NCBI GenBank assembly: GCA_030490835.1
Contig: CM059971.1
Coordinates: 97,616,595-97,680,594 of the forward strand
Length of the DNA stretch: 64,000 nt
Source of the DNA: Annona cherimola
Taxonomy: Eukaryota > Streptophyta > Magnoliopsida > Magnoliales > Annonaceae
Reading direction: 5' to 3'
Shown: positions 1 through 11,401 of the stretch, one piece after another
How the letters are laid out: each line of letters opens with the position of its first letter
Numbering within the stretch: position 1 is the stretch's first letter
The notes under the pieces: model-generated
Seen by the model: only the letters and a program-made list of their open reading frames with translations
The model's database searches: none
What the model was told of the DNA's origin: nothing
Translations under genes and position numbers: made by a program

Positions 1-1347
1 AAAGAAAAAGAAAAAAGATAACTGCTCCATAAGCAGTATGCTATTTTTCGCACCCACATTCTCAAATTCTGATTGATAACTCAGTGGGTCCACGTACATG
101 CTGCAAAAAAAGAGAGGAAGAAAAGCCAGTGGGTAAACATATGAAGCAAATAGTATAAAATGAAACATTCAGATTCATGACACAGCAACTGACTAATCAT
201 AGCTTCCATAGAGTCGAGTGAGAATTCCACCCTCCATCTTCTTCATCGTCTTTTTAACCCCAACTCTTCTGTTCTCATCTACGACCTAATTAAGAAAACC
301 AATGCAGTTAATGAATATGTGGATATGTACACACATAACAGTGATAACAGACGACCAAAGAATGATGCTCTGAAACTTGGCACTGTTTGGTAGCAGAAAG
401 AAAATATACCATGGCATAAAATTCACTTCAAAGGCATGGATTATTAAACTTGTTTGCCTCATAATCCTCCATATGAGGGAAACAACTTGTGATGATAATG
501 TTTACCCCGTAATGCATATTTGAATATGAGAAAGCATAACAGAAAAGTGAATGCTTCTTTAAATCAGCATATTAGCCTTACCCATAACAAATTACCAACT
601 GAACAACATGCAACAAACCTTCACAATGTAAAGCGTAAACCAGTAAAGCCCTCAAAAAGGGAATCACAAAAACTGCACAGAGGGAATAAATGATATTATT
701 TTTAAATTTTCACATGCAACTTTTCAAGCTATCCAGAACTTGTTGGTTCAGGCAGAAAAGAAAATTCCGCTGGAAAGAAGATTTTCAACCTTGTCGCTGA
801 CCTTAACAAACCAGCTTTGTCCAATCATCAACGTGTTTCTTCATAAAAAAATAATAACTATAATAATTACCTATTTTGATTTTATTCACTTTGTTATTGA
901 CACTAATTCCTTACAATTTTCTTTCATATATTTTGATTTCTACTCAACCAATCAAGAAAAGATTTAGAAATGGGTAAAATGCTCATGAGAAAAATATCCC
1001 TGGATTTTTATTTCGTAAAAGGTTAAATTCTAACTGCTGAAGTACATGACATTTTAATTAAGGACTGCAACTTTGCAGCAGGAATCCTATCAAAAATTCT
1101 CCTTTTGACCTGCTGTCTGACTGGTTCTATGATGATATTATCAGAGCATGAAAAGCAACAGCATGAAATCATCAACCAAGATAGAGTTTTTCCAAACCTG
1201 TCCAGGCCACCAATAAGATCCACGGATCTTCACCCACACGATATCGCCCAACATGAACTCTTTCCTTGACTGGTTATCCCCACGTGTGGTAGCCACCCCA
1301 CTACCCCCATTAACATTGTTTCCAACATTTTTGGATTTTCTCTTCAT
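1..1347 (-). CDS. PWWP-domain protein, 5' part (partial at window edge)
   Basis: Exon 1 is 1347-1198 (start codon at 1347), exon 2 is 285-194 and exon 3 begins at 100 and runs towards the left edge. Exon 1 encodes a basic N-terminus, then GDIVWVKIRGSYWWPGQ, a variant of the PWWP motif that starts the domain. Exon 2 continues with VVDEN and LYGSYD; exon 3 gives YMYVDPL and SEFE, completing the domain. Junctions are CAG/GTTTGG to TTAG/GTC (phase 0) and GATTA/GTCAGT to TTTGCAG/CATG (phase 2). Read without splicing, exon 2 would stop at a TAG at 195-193; splicing inside that codon converts it to TAC. PWWP domains bind methylated histone lysine and DNA on chromatin. The rest of the protein lies outside the window, so its subfamily is unknown. 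Confidence 0.8.
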
Positions 1348-2235
1348 GGTTGAATCTGCGCTTTCACAGCAAAAAAAGGGGCGTGGTTACTGTTTACACA
1401 GCATAAATTGCTGAAAAAAAGGCCAACGTGAAATGGGAATCAAAATAGGAAAGTAGAATGATAGAGATTTTTAATTCAAACCAAAAAAAAAAAAAAAAAC
1501 GTCATTCTCATAACCCATTTTGAACCAACTGATATCCTAAGAATCATTGCAAATATTATCGGATCGGAGCGTTCACTACATAAAATAGAAATAGAAATAA
1601 AAATAAAGCAACTGATATCCTAAGAATCATTGCAAATATTAGACTCCCCGGTTCCAAGAAACCATCGCGCTGGATCAGCTCGTAAAACCAAATAAAATAC
1701 AAAACAAAACAAAAGCCATGAGCGGCCAAGTCACGACTTTTGCAAGCTGAAGAGTTTCTCATTAGCATTCTTAAAGCGAAGAAGGAAGAAGAAGGAAGAA
1801 GAAGATAGAGAAAAAGAACTCACCCTGTCAACCCAGGTTTTTGAGGGGGAAAAAAAATGCACCAAATGAAATCCACCCAGATCTAGCCCCCAGCCCCTAA
1901 AAGTGATGAAAATCGAACACTAGAATGGCCTCGATATCTTTCTACGGTCTTAACGACGTGTTTTCGTCCTAAGACATTGATTGACAGAGGAAATCTACCA
2001 TGAAGAGAAACTTACCTGAAAATCACCTATCAAACGGTATTTGTAAAAACAACTCCCGAATGAAAATCAGTTGCATGCCGGGAAGGAAAATGGAAGGGGA
2101 AAAATTGAGAGGAGGTGGCAAGATGATGGGAGGGTACCAAAGCGCATGAGGAAAAAGCGGGAAACGAAGAGCCGACCCGATTCCCGCCCTTACACCAATG
2201 GGACGAGAGGATTCATAACGAGAGCTTGCTGATGA
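1348..2235 (-). promoter_or_regulatory. Probable 5' leader and promoter of the PWWP gene
   Basis: On the minus strand two strong donor sites occur, CAG/GTAAG near 2015 and ACAG/GGTGAG near 1822. A plausible acceptor (GCGCAG) lies a few bases before the start codon at 1347. This suggests a spliced 5' untranslated leader with alternative first-exon ends. The interval also contains an imperfect direct repeat: a tract beginning CAACTGATATCC occurs near 1527 and again near 1610. No TATA box was confidently placed. Confidence 0.4.
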
Positions 2236-2579
2236 TTCTGTACTCTGTAGTCAAGCGCACGCCTCGAATTCGATAAGTGGAACTGTAGTCAAGCAGTTTG
2301 GGGTGTGGGCTTTGCTCTAGTGTACTGCCGTCCATTTGTATACTCTTAATCCGTCATTGATGAAAAATTTACTCAGTTTATTAAATTTAACTTCAATTAT
2401 ATTGGATTATTCTGAAAATTCTTTTATTTTTTAATATCATTGTGAATAGCCATATCTAAAAATATTTAAAATTAATATAAGAAAATGATTCGATGTGAAA
2501 ATTTAATTTTTAACATTGTCTTTTAAACATTTAAACTGTTTAAAATATTATTAATATGTCCAATCATAATTTTATAAAT

Positions 2580-2841
2580 GGTGTGTTTAGATGAGGGTAA
2601 AATTTTGTTATGAAAAAAATTTCGAAGTAAAAGTTATCAAATTAATAAAAAAATAATGTGATATGATGGATGCAATAATGAGATCGAAAGAGAATAAACT
2701 TAAAATAGTAGTTAGTCGTATGGAAATAATTGAAAAGTATATTAGTTCATAAAGGAAAATATAAAAAAATAATTAAAAATAATATAATTATAAATGATGA
2801 CAAGTTTTTGTTGACATTTTTTAGCCCAACCTAATACACCT
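2580..2841. mobile_element. Tourist-like MITE, family A, diverged copy
   Basis: It shares the internal text of family A: a spaced run of 'tgatgtgata', 'aagagaataaa', 'ttaaaatag' and 'ttgaaaagt' blocks. It has degenerate ends (GGTGTGTTTAG at the left, CTAATACACC at the right). The flanks are too diverged to give a clear target duplication. It lies in AT-rich intergenic DNA (2240-3840) in which I see no gene. Confidence 0.6.
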
Positions 2842-3843
2842 AAAGTATGGTTACATTTTATGTTTGAGCTAGCCTTATTTGTATTTTTATTTTTATTTTT
2901 TTGGCATTCACATTCGAGCTCAAACATAAAATTTCTATAAATGCAAATTTTCGTTTTTAAAATTCTTTTGACTATTTCTTTTTCAATTTTGAAAATGAAA
3001 ATTTCATTTTTCATGTTAGGTCAAAAAATGCATTTTTTACTCTCAAATTTTAAAAGAATATTAAAAAGCATTCAAAAAGATATAAAATTTCATATATAAA
3101 TATTCATTTTTTTTAATCGTGTCATCTACCTTGAATGACCATACTTTAGATGATAAATAACAAAGGAAAACTTTGTGAGAGAGATAATGAGTCAAATACT
3201 TTTAACTAGCTCTTAAAGGGGAAATATTTCATTTCTAAGCCTATATGTTAGTGAAAAAGTTTTAGAAAAATTTAAAAAAGTCCCTCATGAGCATTGTATC
3301 GGAATCCAATTTAATATATCTAAAGATTATCTTAATATGCGATATTGATATATATATATATATAATTAACTTAGTCCGGCTTCAAACTATATAAGATTTT
3401 TAAATTGAACCTACATCTAAAATAAGAATGTAATGATGTGTATTGGAAAATAAATAAAATCGTATTAAAAATAAGTAAAATTCTGTTGGAAATTGAAAAA
3501 CTATATTAAAAATTCAAAAATTCCCAACAAAAATGATGATACACATTCAATTAAATTTTTTCGTATAATTTGGAATAGCCAAATAGATACCCAGCACAAG
3601 ATTTCATGCTCGAAACCTAGTTTTCGTACAACTAAGACTCCTGAGATCGCTTGAAAATTCGTTATACTACCTAAATATCCAACCATGATGGTTTTGCTGG
3701 ATCTTAAATAAATATTGATAAATATATTAGATGGACTAGATTCTAATAAAACATCTTGCTGTGAGGCAACCAACAGGTCCCATTGTGTCGTTTTTTAGAA
3801 TACGTAATAATTATAAGAATTTTATTTTTAAAGTAATTACTAC

Positions 3844-4290
3844 GAGAAGTGATCCTGACAGCCCATGCTAAGCAAACGCTCCACTTAGCCTTCCCAAAAG
3901 ACCTATTTAAATTTTTTTTTTTTTACTTTTTTCTCCGTACAATTGTTTATTTAAATATATTTAACATATAAACCAAATTTTACTATTTTTAAATACATGT
4001 ATATATTTCTTTTTTACTATTTTTGAATATATGTATATATTTCTTTTAGATTTTTAAATATATATGTATATATATGTATTTAAAATACCCTTATGTTTAA
4101 AAATCTTAAAAAAATATATATATACATCTATCTAAAAATGGTAAAACTTAATTTATATATTAAATACACTTAGATAAACAAGTTTATGGAAAAAAAGCAA
4201 AAAAAAAAAAATATATTTTTAAATAAGTTTTTTGAAATGGGCTAAACGAAACGTTTACTTAACTAACCCGAGTTAACGAGATCATTCCTC
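3844..4290. mobile_element. Fold-back MITE, family B (Mutator-like), copy 1
   Basis: The two halves are inverted copies of each other over nearly the whole length. The left arm runs GAGAAGTGATC, then CTAAGCAAACG, then TTTAACATATAAA. The right arm is its reverse complement, ending CGTTTACTTAAC and GATCATTCCTC. The AT-rich centre could form a long hairpin. A second copy at 13145-13503 has the same layout and a 9-bp target duplication, pointing to Mutator-type mobilisation. Confidence 0.7.
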
Positions 4291-5074
4291 ATTATCTAAA
4301 GGTACATATTTTGATAAAAATAATATTCTCATTTTCTTCATTTATTTTATGATTAATGTGGATGAGGATTTAAACAACATTAACATTGTCCACATGCGAC
4401 AACGTGCAGTATTGAATAGTATACTACACCAGTTAGCACATTCATCATAACGTATAAAAGAAACATTATTTAACAACATACTAATCAGTATAATCTACTA
4501 AATAAATACAACTGTTGCATGAGAACAGTAGCAACACTGTTTTAATTAGCGAATGATCAATATAATCTTTTGCTTATAGAAGCAAACCAGTAAGCTACAT
4601 GAAGCCAGTATACCAATAATTGTCATATACTACCCATAATCACTGGTTTATGTCATCTTCAATAGCCGAAGAAAGAATGGGTGAGAAAAACATAGCCTGG
4701 GCCCTTACGAGCATCCCGAACTGTTGCAACTCTGCCGGAACCAATAGCAATCCACAGTTCCGGAATGCTTCCAGTGAAGGCCTGCCTAGACTGCTTTTCC
4801 TACTCAATGCCAGTTTCAGCTTGTAGTACAGGTTTCATGGCTTCTTTCTTCCACGCCTATGCTGATTATAAGAATCGTTTCCAGCTCCAGATTGTATACA
4901 TCTGTTGCCACTTCGCCCCGTAGTTAGGGATTTAATCTCCTCCAGAAGTATAAATACAAATAATTGATATATGACAACATATTAACCTTTTCCAGTGAAA
5001 AATAATTCTGAGTTTATCCACAAAGTATGATGACCTGACCTCATGGGGACCGACCACCATATACTTCACTGTTA

Positions 5075-5365
5075 GAGTGTGCTTGGTTGGAGGTAAAACT
5101 TTTGATGAAAAGTTTTTGGAGTAGAAGTTGTCAAATCAATAGAAAGTGATGTGATATAATAGAAGTAACGATGAAGAGTTAAGAGAATAAAGTTAAAATA
5201 GATAGGTTAGTTGTATGGGTAGTTGTGTAGAAATGATTGAAAAGTAGAATAGTTTGTATAGAAAAATGTTAAAAAATAATTAAAAAATAGAATAATTATG
5301 GAAAGTGAAAAGTTTTAGATTGAAAAGTTTTAATTGACACTTTTTTGCCCTAAACAAACACACCC
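5075..5365. mobile_element. Tourist-like MITE, family A, with TTA duplication
   Basis: A well-preserved 291 bp copy. It begins GAGTGTGCTTGG, ends CAAACACACCC, and is flanked on both sides by TTA, the TWA-type target duplication of PIF/Harbinger (Tourist) elements. The interior carries the family signature 'gttaaaatagataggttagttgt'-like run split by A/T tracts. It has no coding capacity. It lies within the gene remnant described for 4835-9325. Confidence 0.85.
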
Positions 5366-6552
5366 TTAGTGTGTATCCATTGGATTGGGAATTTGGAAAA
5401 GTAGTATTATTGTAGGCTTTCAAATTTTCATATATCTGTTCACGCAACTTCGAAGTAGTGACATAAATAACCCTTCCCGTAAGGCTGTAATTTTTCTATG
5501 GCTCTTTCAGCTTAGAAGAAGAATTCCTAGTAGGGCCACTGCGATAAAATCCAACAATTGATTCAAGCTCAAGAGCTTAGCCTCAACCAGTCAAATATCA
5601 TAGAAGGGTTGGTATTTGTCACACAAGGAGACAGCAATCACGCTATAACACAACAAACATATATGTGGATGCATGCGCTGACAGACAGAATATTGAGGAT
5701 TTAATGCCATAACTCCACAAACTTGCTGTAATGATAAAATGAGCTGCCATCAATAGATATATGCCAACAGATCAGACCCAGCATGCCAAACACAATTGAA
5801 CATGGTAGAAAGGATGCAAAAAGTCCCAAAAAGGAAAAGGAGAAAAACATATGTATAAACAAATAGAACAAAAAAGGCAATGAATGGTCATGCAGGCTAA
5901 AAGGATTAGGTAAAATCCCTTACAGGGTGGAAAAGTTGAAGATTGCCAAGATAGTAAGCTAATATTTGAAAAATCATTTTTTTCTTAGATTCCACCTTGG
6001 TCCATTTACATGTTAATCTTAAAAAAATGATTCCTGTCACAAGTTTATTGAGTACTTGCTGCTGTGCAAACAGTAAAAAACAAGCCACAGACCAAGAGTG
6101 GTGGAAAGAAATTACAATAATGTTGTGCTAGAATATGTACCAGAAGAGGATAGAATGCTGCGAGTACCGGGGATTTCCTTGGGAATAAAGCCAAGCATTG
6201 CCATGGCCATACCATTGTAAATGCATAAATAAAAAAAGGTGAATCAATAATTCCTTCCATTTAAACCAAACGGAATAGCTTCTGTATCCATCAACAATAA
6301 CCCCAGAAGTACTGCTACAATGAGCCCTTGTCTCATTTTATCAGTAATCAAAAGATTAAGTTCTGATTTTCCATATGCACATGCAGGTTAAGTCCATACA
6401 AGCAATGAAAAACAAAAAGGGCAACAGAAGCAATAAGAAATCACAACTGTATAGGAAAGAAATACACACCATTTGTTAGCAATAAGCCCAAATATTTTGC
6501 AATGGTCATACAGAGACGAGGATTTTGAGCCAATACAGCAGGCTGCAACTGA

Positions 6553-6838
6553 GGCTGTTGCAGGTCCCCTTTTCTTTTTCTGTCTTTTTTTTTTTTTCAT
6601 TCTTATGTGGGACCAAGTGTTTATAGCTTATATATCCGCTTTTTCTATTTTTGAATATATATATATTTATAAAATTTCAAAAATAAAAAATGAGAGTGAG
6701 ATGAGTGAAATTTGCAAAAAATCTACACAAAGTCACAAACACAAAAACGGTAAAATTGGGCGTATAAACTATAAACACTTGGACCTATATAACAATTTTT
6801 AAAAACAAAAAAAGTTGAAAAGGAGACCCACAACAGCC
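6553..6838. repeat. 286-bp inverted-repeat element
   Basis: The ends GGCTGTTGCAGGTCCCC (left) and the reverse complement of GGCTGTTGTGGGTCTCC (right) form imperfect terminal inverted repeats of about 22 bp. Inside, a second inverted pair is seen, GACCAAGTGTTTATAG and CTATAAACACTTGG. The unit is probably a short non-autonomous DNA transposon, but I could not define a target duplication. Confidence 0.55.
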
Positions 6839-7539
6839 AGCTGTTTTGGATCAAAATCCTACAGCCTTTGTGCGTACTTCAGGAAAGGGATGTCAATCAT
6901 GCAATTCCTGATGTTTTTAACATCATCATTATCATCAAAAGCTATCTCTTACCCAAAGGGGTCAGCAATGTGAATCCTATTTTGCCATTCTTGTCTACAT
7001 TAGATTAAGAGTTCGGACAACTGAAAAGAGAACTCTGTTACAGAAGGCCCAACTGATTAAAACTGTTGACATGTCTTCATACAGGGATTAATTTCCTGAT
7101 TATCACCCTATGGTTTATCAAGAAAGATACATGTTTGTCTTTGAAAATTATGACCTTGGCCCCATTACCATTAGGTACAAGAAGAACAAAAGAAGTAATG
7201 GGTTTAGGGAATCATGGAAAAGCAAGTACACATATGAAAAACACCTGATTGATGATATGAATAGTTCCCGCAATTACAGAGTTATCTATGGCTTTAAGCC
7301 AATGAAAGCATCTTGTCAATTAAGTAGATATCAAGATAGCATGACCACCAATTGAATAACTGGGTTAATTAATGAATTAAAAAAATAAAAGTAGAGGAAT
7401 AAAAGTGACAGTCTACCACATTCAAAGGATAGCATGAAAGCAGAAAGCATGACTGCCAATTTAAAAAAAGGGCTAAATATTGAAACCAAAGAATTTAATG
7501 GAGGAACAGAGAGCAGTCCGGCAAATTCAGAAGCAAGCC

Positions 7540-7596
7540 TGCAAATATCAGTAAAATGCAAATGCAATCGACCTCAAAACTAGTATGCAGGGTAAG

Positions 7597-7628
<32 letters not shown>

Positions 7629-9330
7629 CAAAGTAACATAAAACAGAATAAAAATTTGAAAATCCAAATTACATGAGAAAAATGCTTATAGATCTTCAAT
7701 AATAAAAGTTCAAGATTCTAATCTAAATTATGTTGTTAAGTTTGTACCAGGGTCATTCAGGAGAATGTTCAGAGGAAAAAGCTGTCCTCAATAAGCTTGG
7801 AAATCTAAACACATCTTTCTTGGAAGAAATACATATTCAGAAATCTAAAATTTTAATGTTTTTCTCGAAAGATATACGTATTCAAGTTCTTTCAGTGCCT
7901 TGAAGACAAAACCAATTTCTATGTCCACTATTTCCTGGCGAAGCATAAACCAAAATTTATGATGGTCTGCTTTACCATAACGAAGCGACATTCTGTGCAT
8001 GGTTGGCATCTGTCAGCAGGTCCTAATTTCTGATTAAAGGAAGAAAGAAAAAGGAAGATTTTGACAAAAATTCAGCAGATTAACCTGGAGTTAGCCAGTA
8101 AATGCAATGAACTTAACATTCTTGCGGTGAAGAGAGAATCAACCTGTGACCTGATAAACAAACTTTTTTTTTTTTTCAAATGGGAATCATTAGACAGAAT
8201 GCCACACCAATATTCCCCATACCAGGTTCTGCTGGAACACAGTCATATTGAGTTGTTTATTTTATAGATAGCTCACCATGTCATCTCCGCCTTAACCCTG
8301 AATGATTTTAGCCTTTTAGGAGGCTTACCATTTCATGCAAGTTCTCTCCACTTCTAGCTGCAAAAGAACTACTTCAATACAACTGCTCATACAGAGCAAG
8401 AGATTCAAGATGACCCTTGTAGGCTGAAATCTCACTGCAAACATCAGTAATATGCAAATGCAGGAGTCAAGCTCAACACTAGCATCCAGGGCAAGCGGAT
8501 GATGATGATGATGATATAAATGAAATAAAACATTCCATGTTAAAACTCTGAAAATCCAATCCACATGTGAAAAATGCTTATAGATCTTCAAAAATAAAAG
8601 TTCGAGATTCTAATCTTAATTATGTGCTAGGTCTATCCCAGGGGCATTCATGAGAATGTTCAGAGGAAAAAGCTGTCCTCAACAAGCTTGGACATCTAAA
8701 TATTAACATCTTTCCCGAAAGAAATAGATAGTCAGAAATCTAAATTTTAATGTTTTTCTTGAAAGATATACTTGTTCAAGCTCTTTCAGTGCCTTGGAAA
8801 CAAAACCAATTATAATATCGACTATTTACTGGTGAACCATAAAACAAAATTTATAATGGTCTACATTTCCATAATAAGGCAACCTTTTTTTCATGGGTAG
8901 CATCGATCAGCGGATCCAAACTTCTGATTAAAGAAAGAAAGAAAAGGAAGATTTTGACAAAAATTCAGCAGATTAACCAGGAGTTATTTAGTAAATGCAA
9001 CGAACTTAACATTCTTATGTGGCGAAGAGAGAATCAACCTGAGAGCTGCTAAACAAACTTTCTTTTTTCCTTTTGCAAATAGGCATCGTTAGACAAGATG
9101 CTGCACCAATATTTCCCATCCCAGGTTCTGCTGGAACACAGTCATATCTAGTTGTTCATTTTACAGATAACTCACTGTGTCATCTCTACGTCACCGTGAA
9201 TGATTTTAGCCTTTTAGGATGTTTACCATTTCCTGCAAGTTCTCTCGGCTTCTAGCTGCAAAACTACTACCATACAACAGCTCATACAGATCAGAGATTG
9301 AAGACCACCCTCATAGACTGAAATCTCACT
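7540..9330. repeat. Tandem duplication, two units of about 895 bp
   Basis: Unit 1 is about 7540-8436 and unit 2 about 8437-9330. Anchors recur at an offset of 891-899 bp, for example GAGAATGTTCAGAGGAAAAA at 7761 and 8652, and TTGACAAAAATTCAGC at 8061 and 8953. Each unit carries a GAT microsatellite near its start (about 7600-7629 and 8498-8515). The copies differ by many substitutions and small indels, so the duplication is not recent. It copied two coding-like segments of the minus-strand gene remnant. Confidence 0.88.
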
Positions 9331-9421
9331 GCTTCAAGTCATGCATTAGATAAAACTGGTTACAACAAAAACTGGGGCTTCTCCAATCCCAACAAGCGCA
9401 GAGATACTAAAAGCTGGTATT

Positions 9422-10807
9422 CTACTTATCCCAACCACCAATATCATCGAATGACATGTTCATTTCTTCGTCCTTCACACCCAAGAGCTTCAACAGACTT
9501 GGGATATCTACAGGCTCCGGCTGTGCATTATCATCATGCACTGGAGTCCGTTTCCCGCTATCATCATGCACAGGCGTCCGTCTCCCAGAATTCTCAGGCT
9601 CCCCATTATCCAGAGCACCACCAGGTCCCTCACCACTGCCAATCCCAGCTGCAGAGTTCTCCATGTCATTTCGTGTTCCATCATTCGTTCCACCACCATC
9701 AGCATGTACCCATTCCGGTTCTTCGGTCTCCTCAAGATCTTCGATCGGCTCTTTTCTTACCTTCGGAGGTCTACCTCTCTTCGCCAATTTCTTTTTCTTT
9801 GGGTTCCGCATACTGATAGGAACCGCACGCAAAGGCTCTGCGGCCTCCGCATATGCCTTCGGAGATGGCCCGTTCCTTGTCCTCCTCCGACCCTCCGAAA
9901 TCCAATCGGGATCATTCAATGAACCGTCCTCCAAGTCAATCGGCGTCTCTGCTGGACCCGTAGTATTCCACAGCTCTTCCGGCTGGGAACCACCGCCAGG
10001 GAACATCGGAAAGAAGGGCTTCCATGAAGGGAACCCAAAGATCTGCCCCTTTTTCTGCTCACTTCCCGAATTGGGAAAAAAGGACGGAAAATTTTCGAAT
10101 GCGCTCGAACTAGGGCCCCAAATGCCCAAAGGGAAGAAACCCCAAGCGCAGTAATAAGCATCCATTCCAGGCACAATAGGAGGCAGCTTGGGAATCGCCT
10201 CCGCGTGGAACCCCCGATGGCAATTCTGGCATCTGAGCCTACAGTTCTCATACTGCTTGTTATATTCATGGAGATTGCAACAGAATGGACAGGAGGTCCA
10301 GAATCTAGCGTCGGGATCGTGCGAGGAAGCCTTACGTGTAGGATTTCTCCTCACGCTTTTAGAATTCATCGGCGCACTGGTATTCAGGTCCAAATCCGCA
10401 GCAACATACCGCTCCCGATCGTACTGAGATCGCTTCCCAGGATCCGAAAGCACAGCCCAGGCGTCGACGACAAGCTTAAAGGCGTTGTCAGCACCGATGG
10501 AGTGGTTGTTATCTGGATGCAGGAGACGGACGAGCTTGTGGTATTGCTTTTTCAAGGAGTCGTCGAGGCGGGCGGTGTCGGACTGGGGATCGAGCTGGAG
10601 GATGGCGTACCAGTCCATGTGGTTGTTGATGCGCTTCTGGGAGGCGATGAGGACGTCAGCGATGGCGATGATCTGCTCCGGCCCATCCAAGGTGGGGTCT
10701 GCCTGCTGAGCTCGAACAGCAAAGCTCTTGCTGTTGATGAGATCGCGGGACGTCAGCAGCTTCTCCGCCGCCCCGAGGCATCGCTCCGCTTCAGCTCGGT
10801 TCCTCAT
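9422..10807 (-). CDS. J-domain (DnaJ-like) protein with zinc ribbon and AT-hook
   Basis: A single-exon frame of 461 residues. The frame is open for 38 more codons upstream, but MRNRAEAERCLGAAEKLL is the usual start of this plant DnaJ subfamily, so I chose the Met at 10807. The J domain is about residues 65-131 (DWYAILQLDP, then HPD at 97-99, the Hsp70-stimulating motif, then RSQYDRE). A zinc-ribbon-like pair follows (C173, C176, C193, C196). A basic KKKKLAKRGRPPKVRK stretch near 337-352 contains an AT-hook core (RGRPP), suggesting nuclear DNA contact. The acidic C-terminus contains a short repeat of RTPVHDD. This type is common in plants, usually annotated only as J-domain protein; the specific client is unknown. 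The upstream gene on the same strand is the KAC kinesin. Confidence 0.9.
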   Translation of the reverse strand: MRNRAEAERCLGAAEKLLTSRDLINSKSFAVRAQQADPTLDGPEQIIAIADVLIASQKRINNHMDWYAILQLDPQSDTARLDDSLKKQYHKLVRLLHPDNNHSIGADNAFKLVVDAWAVLSDPGKRSQYDRERYVAADLDLNTSAPMNSKSVRRNPTRKASSHDPDARFWTSCPFCCNLHEYNKQYENCRLRCQNCHRGFHAEAIPKLPPIVPGMDAYYCAWGFFPLGIWGPSSSAFENFPSFFPNSGSEQKKGQIFGFPSWKPFFPMFPGGGSQPEELWNTTGPAETPIDLEDGSLNDPDWISEGRRRTRNGPSPKAYAEAAEPLRAVPISMRNPKKKKLAKRGRPPKVRKEPIEDLEETEEPEWVHADGGGTNDGTRNDMENSAAGIGSGEGPGGALDNGEPENSGRRTPVHDDSGKRTPVHDDNAQPEPVDIPSLLKLLGVKDEEMNMSFDDIGGWDK

Positions 10808-11401
10808 CCTCTCTCTCTCGTTAGGAGAAATGTGGAGAATGATTCCTTTTATGCCTTTTTTGTGAGAAAATGGAAAAGCATGATCTTTCTCCTCCGCTAT
10901 GGAAGTAAAAATCTCTCCCACCCACCCATGAATGGGGAAACGGAAGAAAGAAGACGGCGCAAGCTTTTGTCCCAGAAGACAGCCATTTGTTACTCGAGCA
11001 TGGAGGACAGACGGTACGCGGCACTTTCGTTTTACACGTGCTTGATAACGCCAAGTGTAAACAGTTCAGGCAGAAATGTTTTCGCGTGGAAGCTCGTTTT
11101 TGTTGAAAGTGGATTTTCGAATTTAAAGTTTCAAATGTTTTTCTTCTTCACGCACTTCCGTTGGTGATTATCGCGTCGCTCGGTCTCCCTTGTTGCTGAG
11201 TGGATCGCTTAACAGGTAAAATGGCAGTGCCCGTCGTTGGAGGTTTTCATTTTCAAGTGAGTACGATCACTGATTTTTCATAGGTGACGGAGTATCATTT
11301 TTCGCATTCTAACGGAGTATGAAAGCGTTTCCCCCAAAAATCTGCCTGGTCAGCCGATCCACAGGCATCTGCTCTGGGCCGCGTGCATGTGTTTTCGTTA
11401 A
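10808..11401 (-). promoter_or_regulatory. 5' flank of the DnaJ gene
   Basis: This interval upstream of the DnaJ start holds a pyrimidine-rich leader on the minus strand (a run of GAGAGAGAGG immediately before the start codon). No other gene was recognised. It ends where a Tourist-like MITE cluster begins. Confidence 0.35.

Larger units (their letters stand above)
4835..9325 (-). pseudogene. Unrecognised multi-exon gene remnant, 5'-truncated
   Basis: Coding-like segments with splice-like edges occur in order on the minus strand. Near 9320-9235 and again near 8440-8330 there is an exon-like unit containing SEIS and FAARS-GENL. Near 8010-7870 there is a unit containing VDIEIGFVFKALKELEY. At about 7537-7495 there is LASEFAGLLSVPPLNSL between TTTGCAG and GTTTC. 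At about 6552-6470 there is LAQNPRLCMTIAKYLGLLL, and at about 6345-6245 MRQGLIVAVLLGLLLMD. The last exon ends at a TGA at 4837-4835 with the basic tail HRRGRKKP. The first unit carries an in-frame TGA in one copy and a frameshift in the other, and no 5' exons fit between it and the DnaJ gene. I infer a truncated pseudogene. I do not recognise the family; exon limits are approximate. Confidence 0.42.

Noticed and set aside
4640..4830. Protein-like minus-strand frame beyond the last exon of the gene remnant
   Set aside because: Two overlapping frames look equally plausible and both lie after the TGA at 4835, so this is more likely 3' untranslated or chance sequence.
9451..10154. Long plus-strand open frames opposite the DnaJ gene
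   Set aside because: They are shadows of the high-GC DnaJ coding exon on the minus strand; none has domain-like content.
10205..11167. 320-codon plus-strand frame over the DnaJ 5' half
   Set aside because: It is antisense to the J domain, and the J-domain motifs prove the minus-strand reading.
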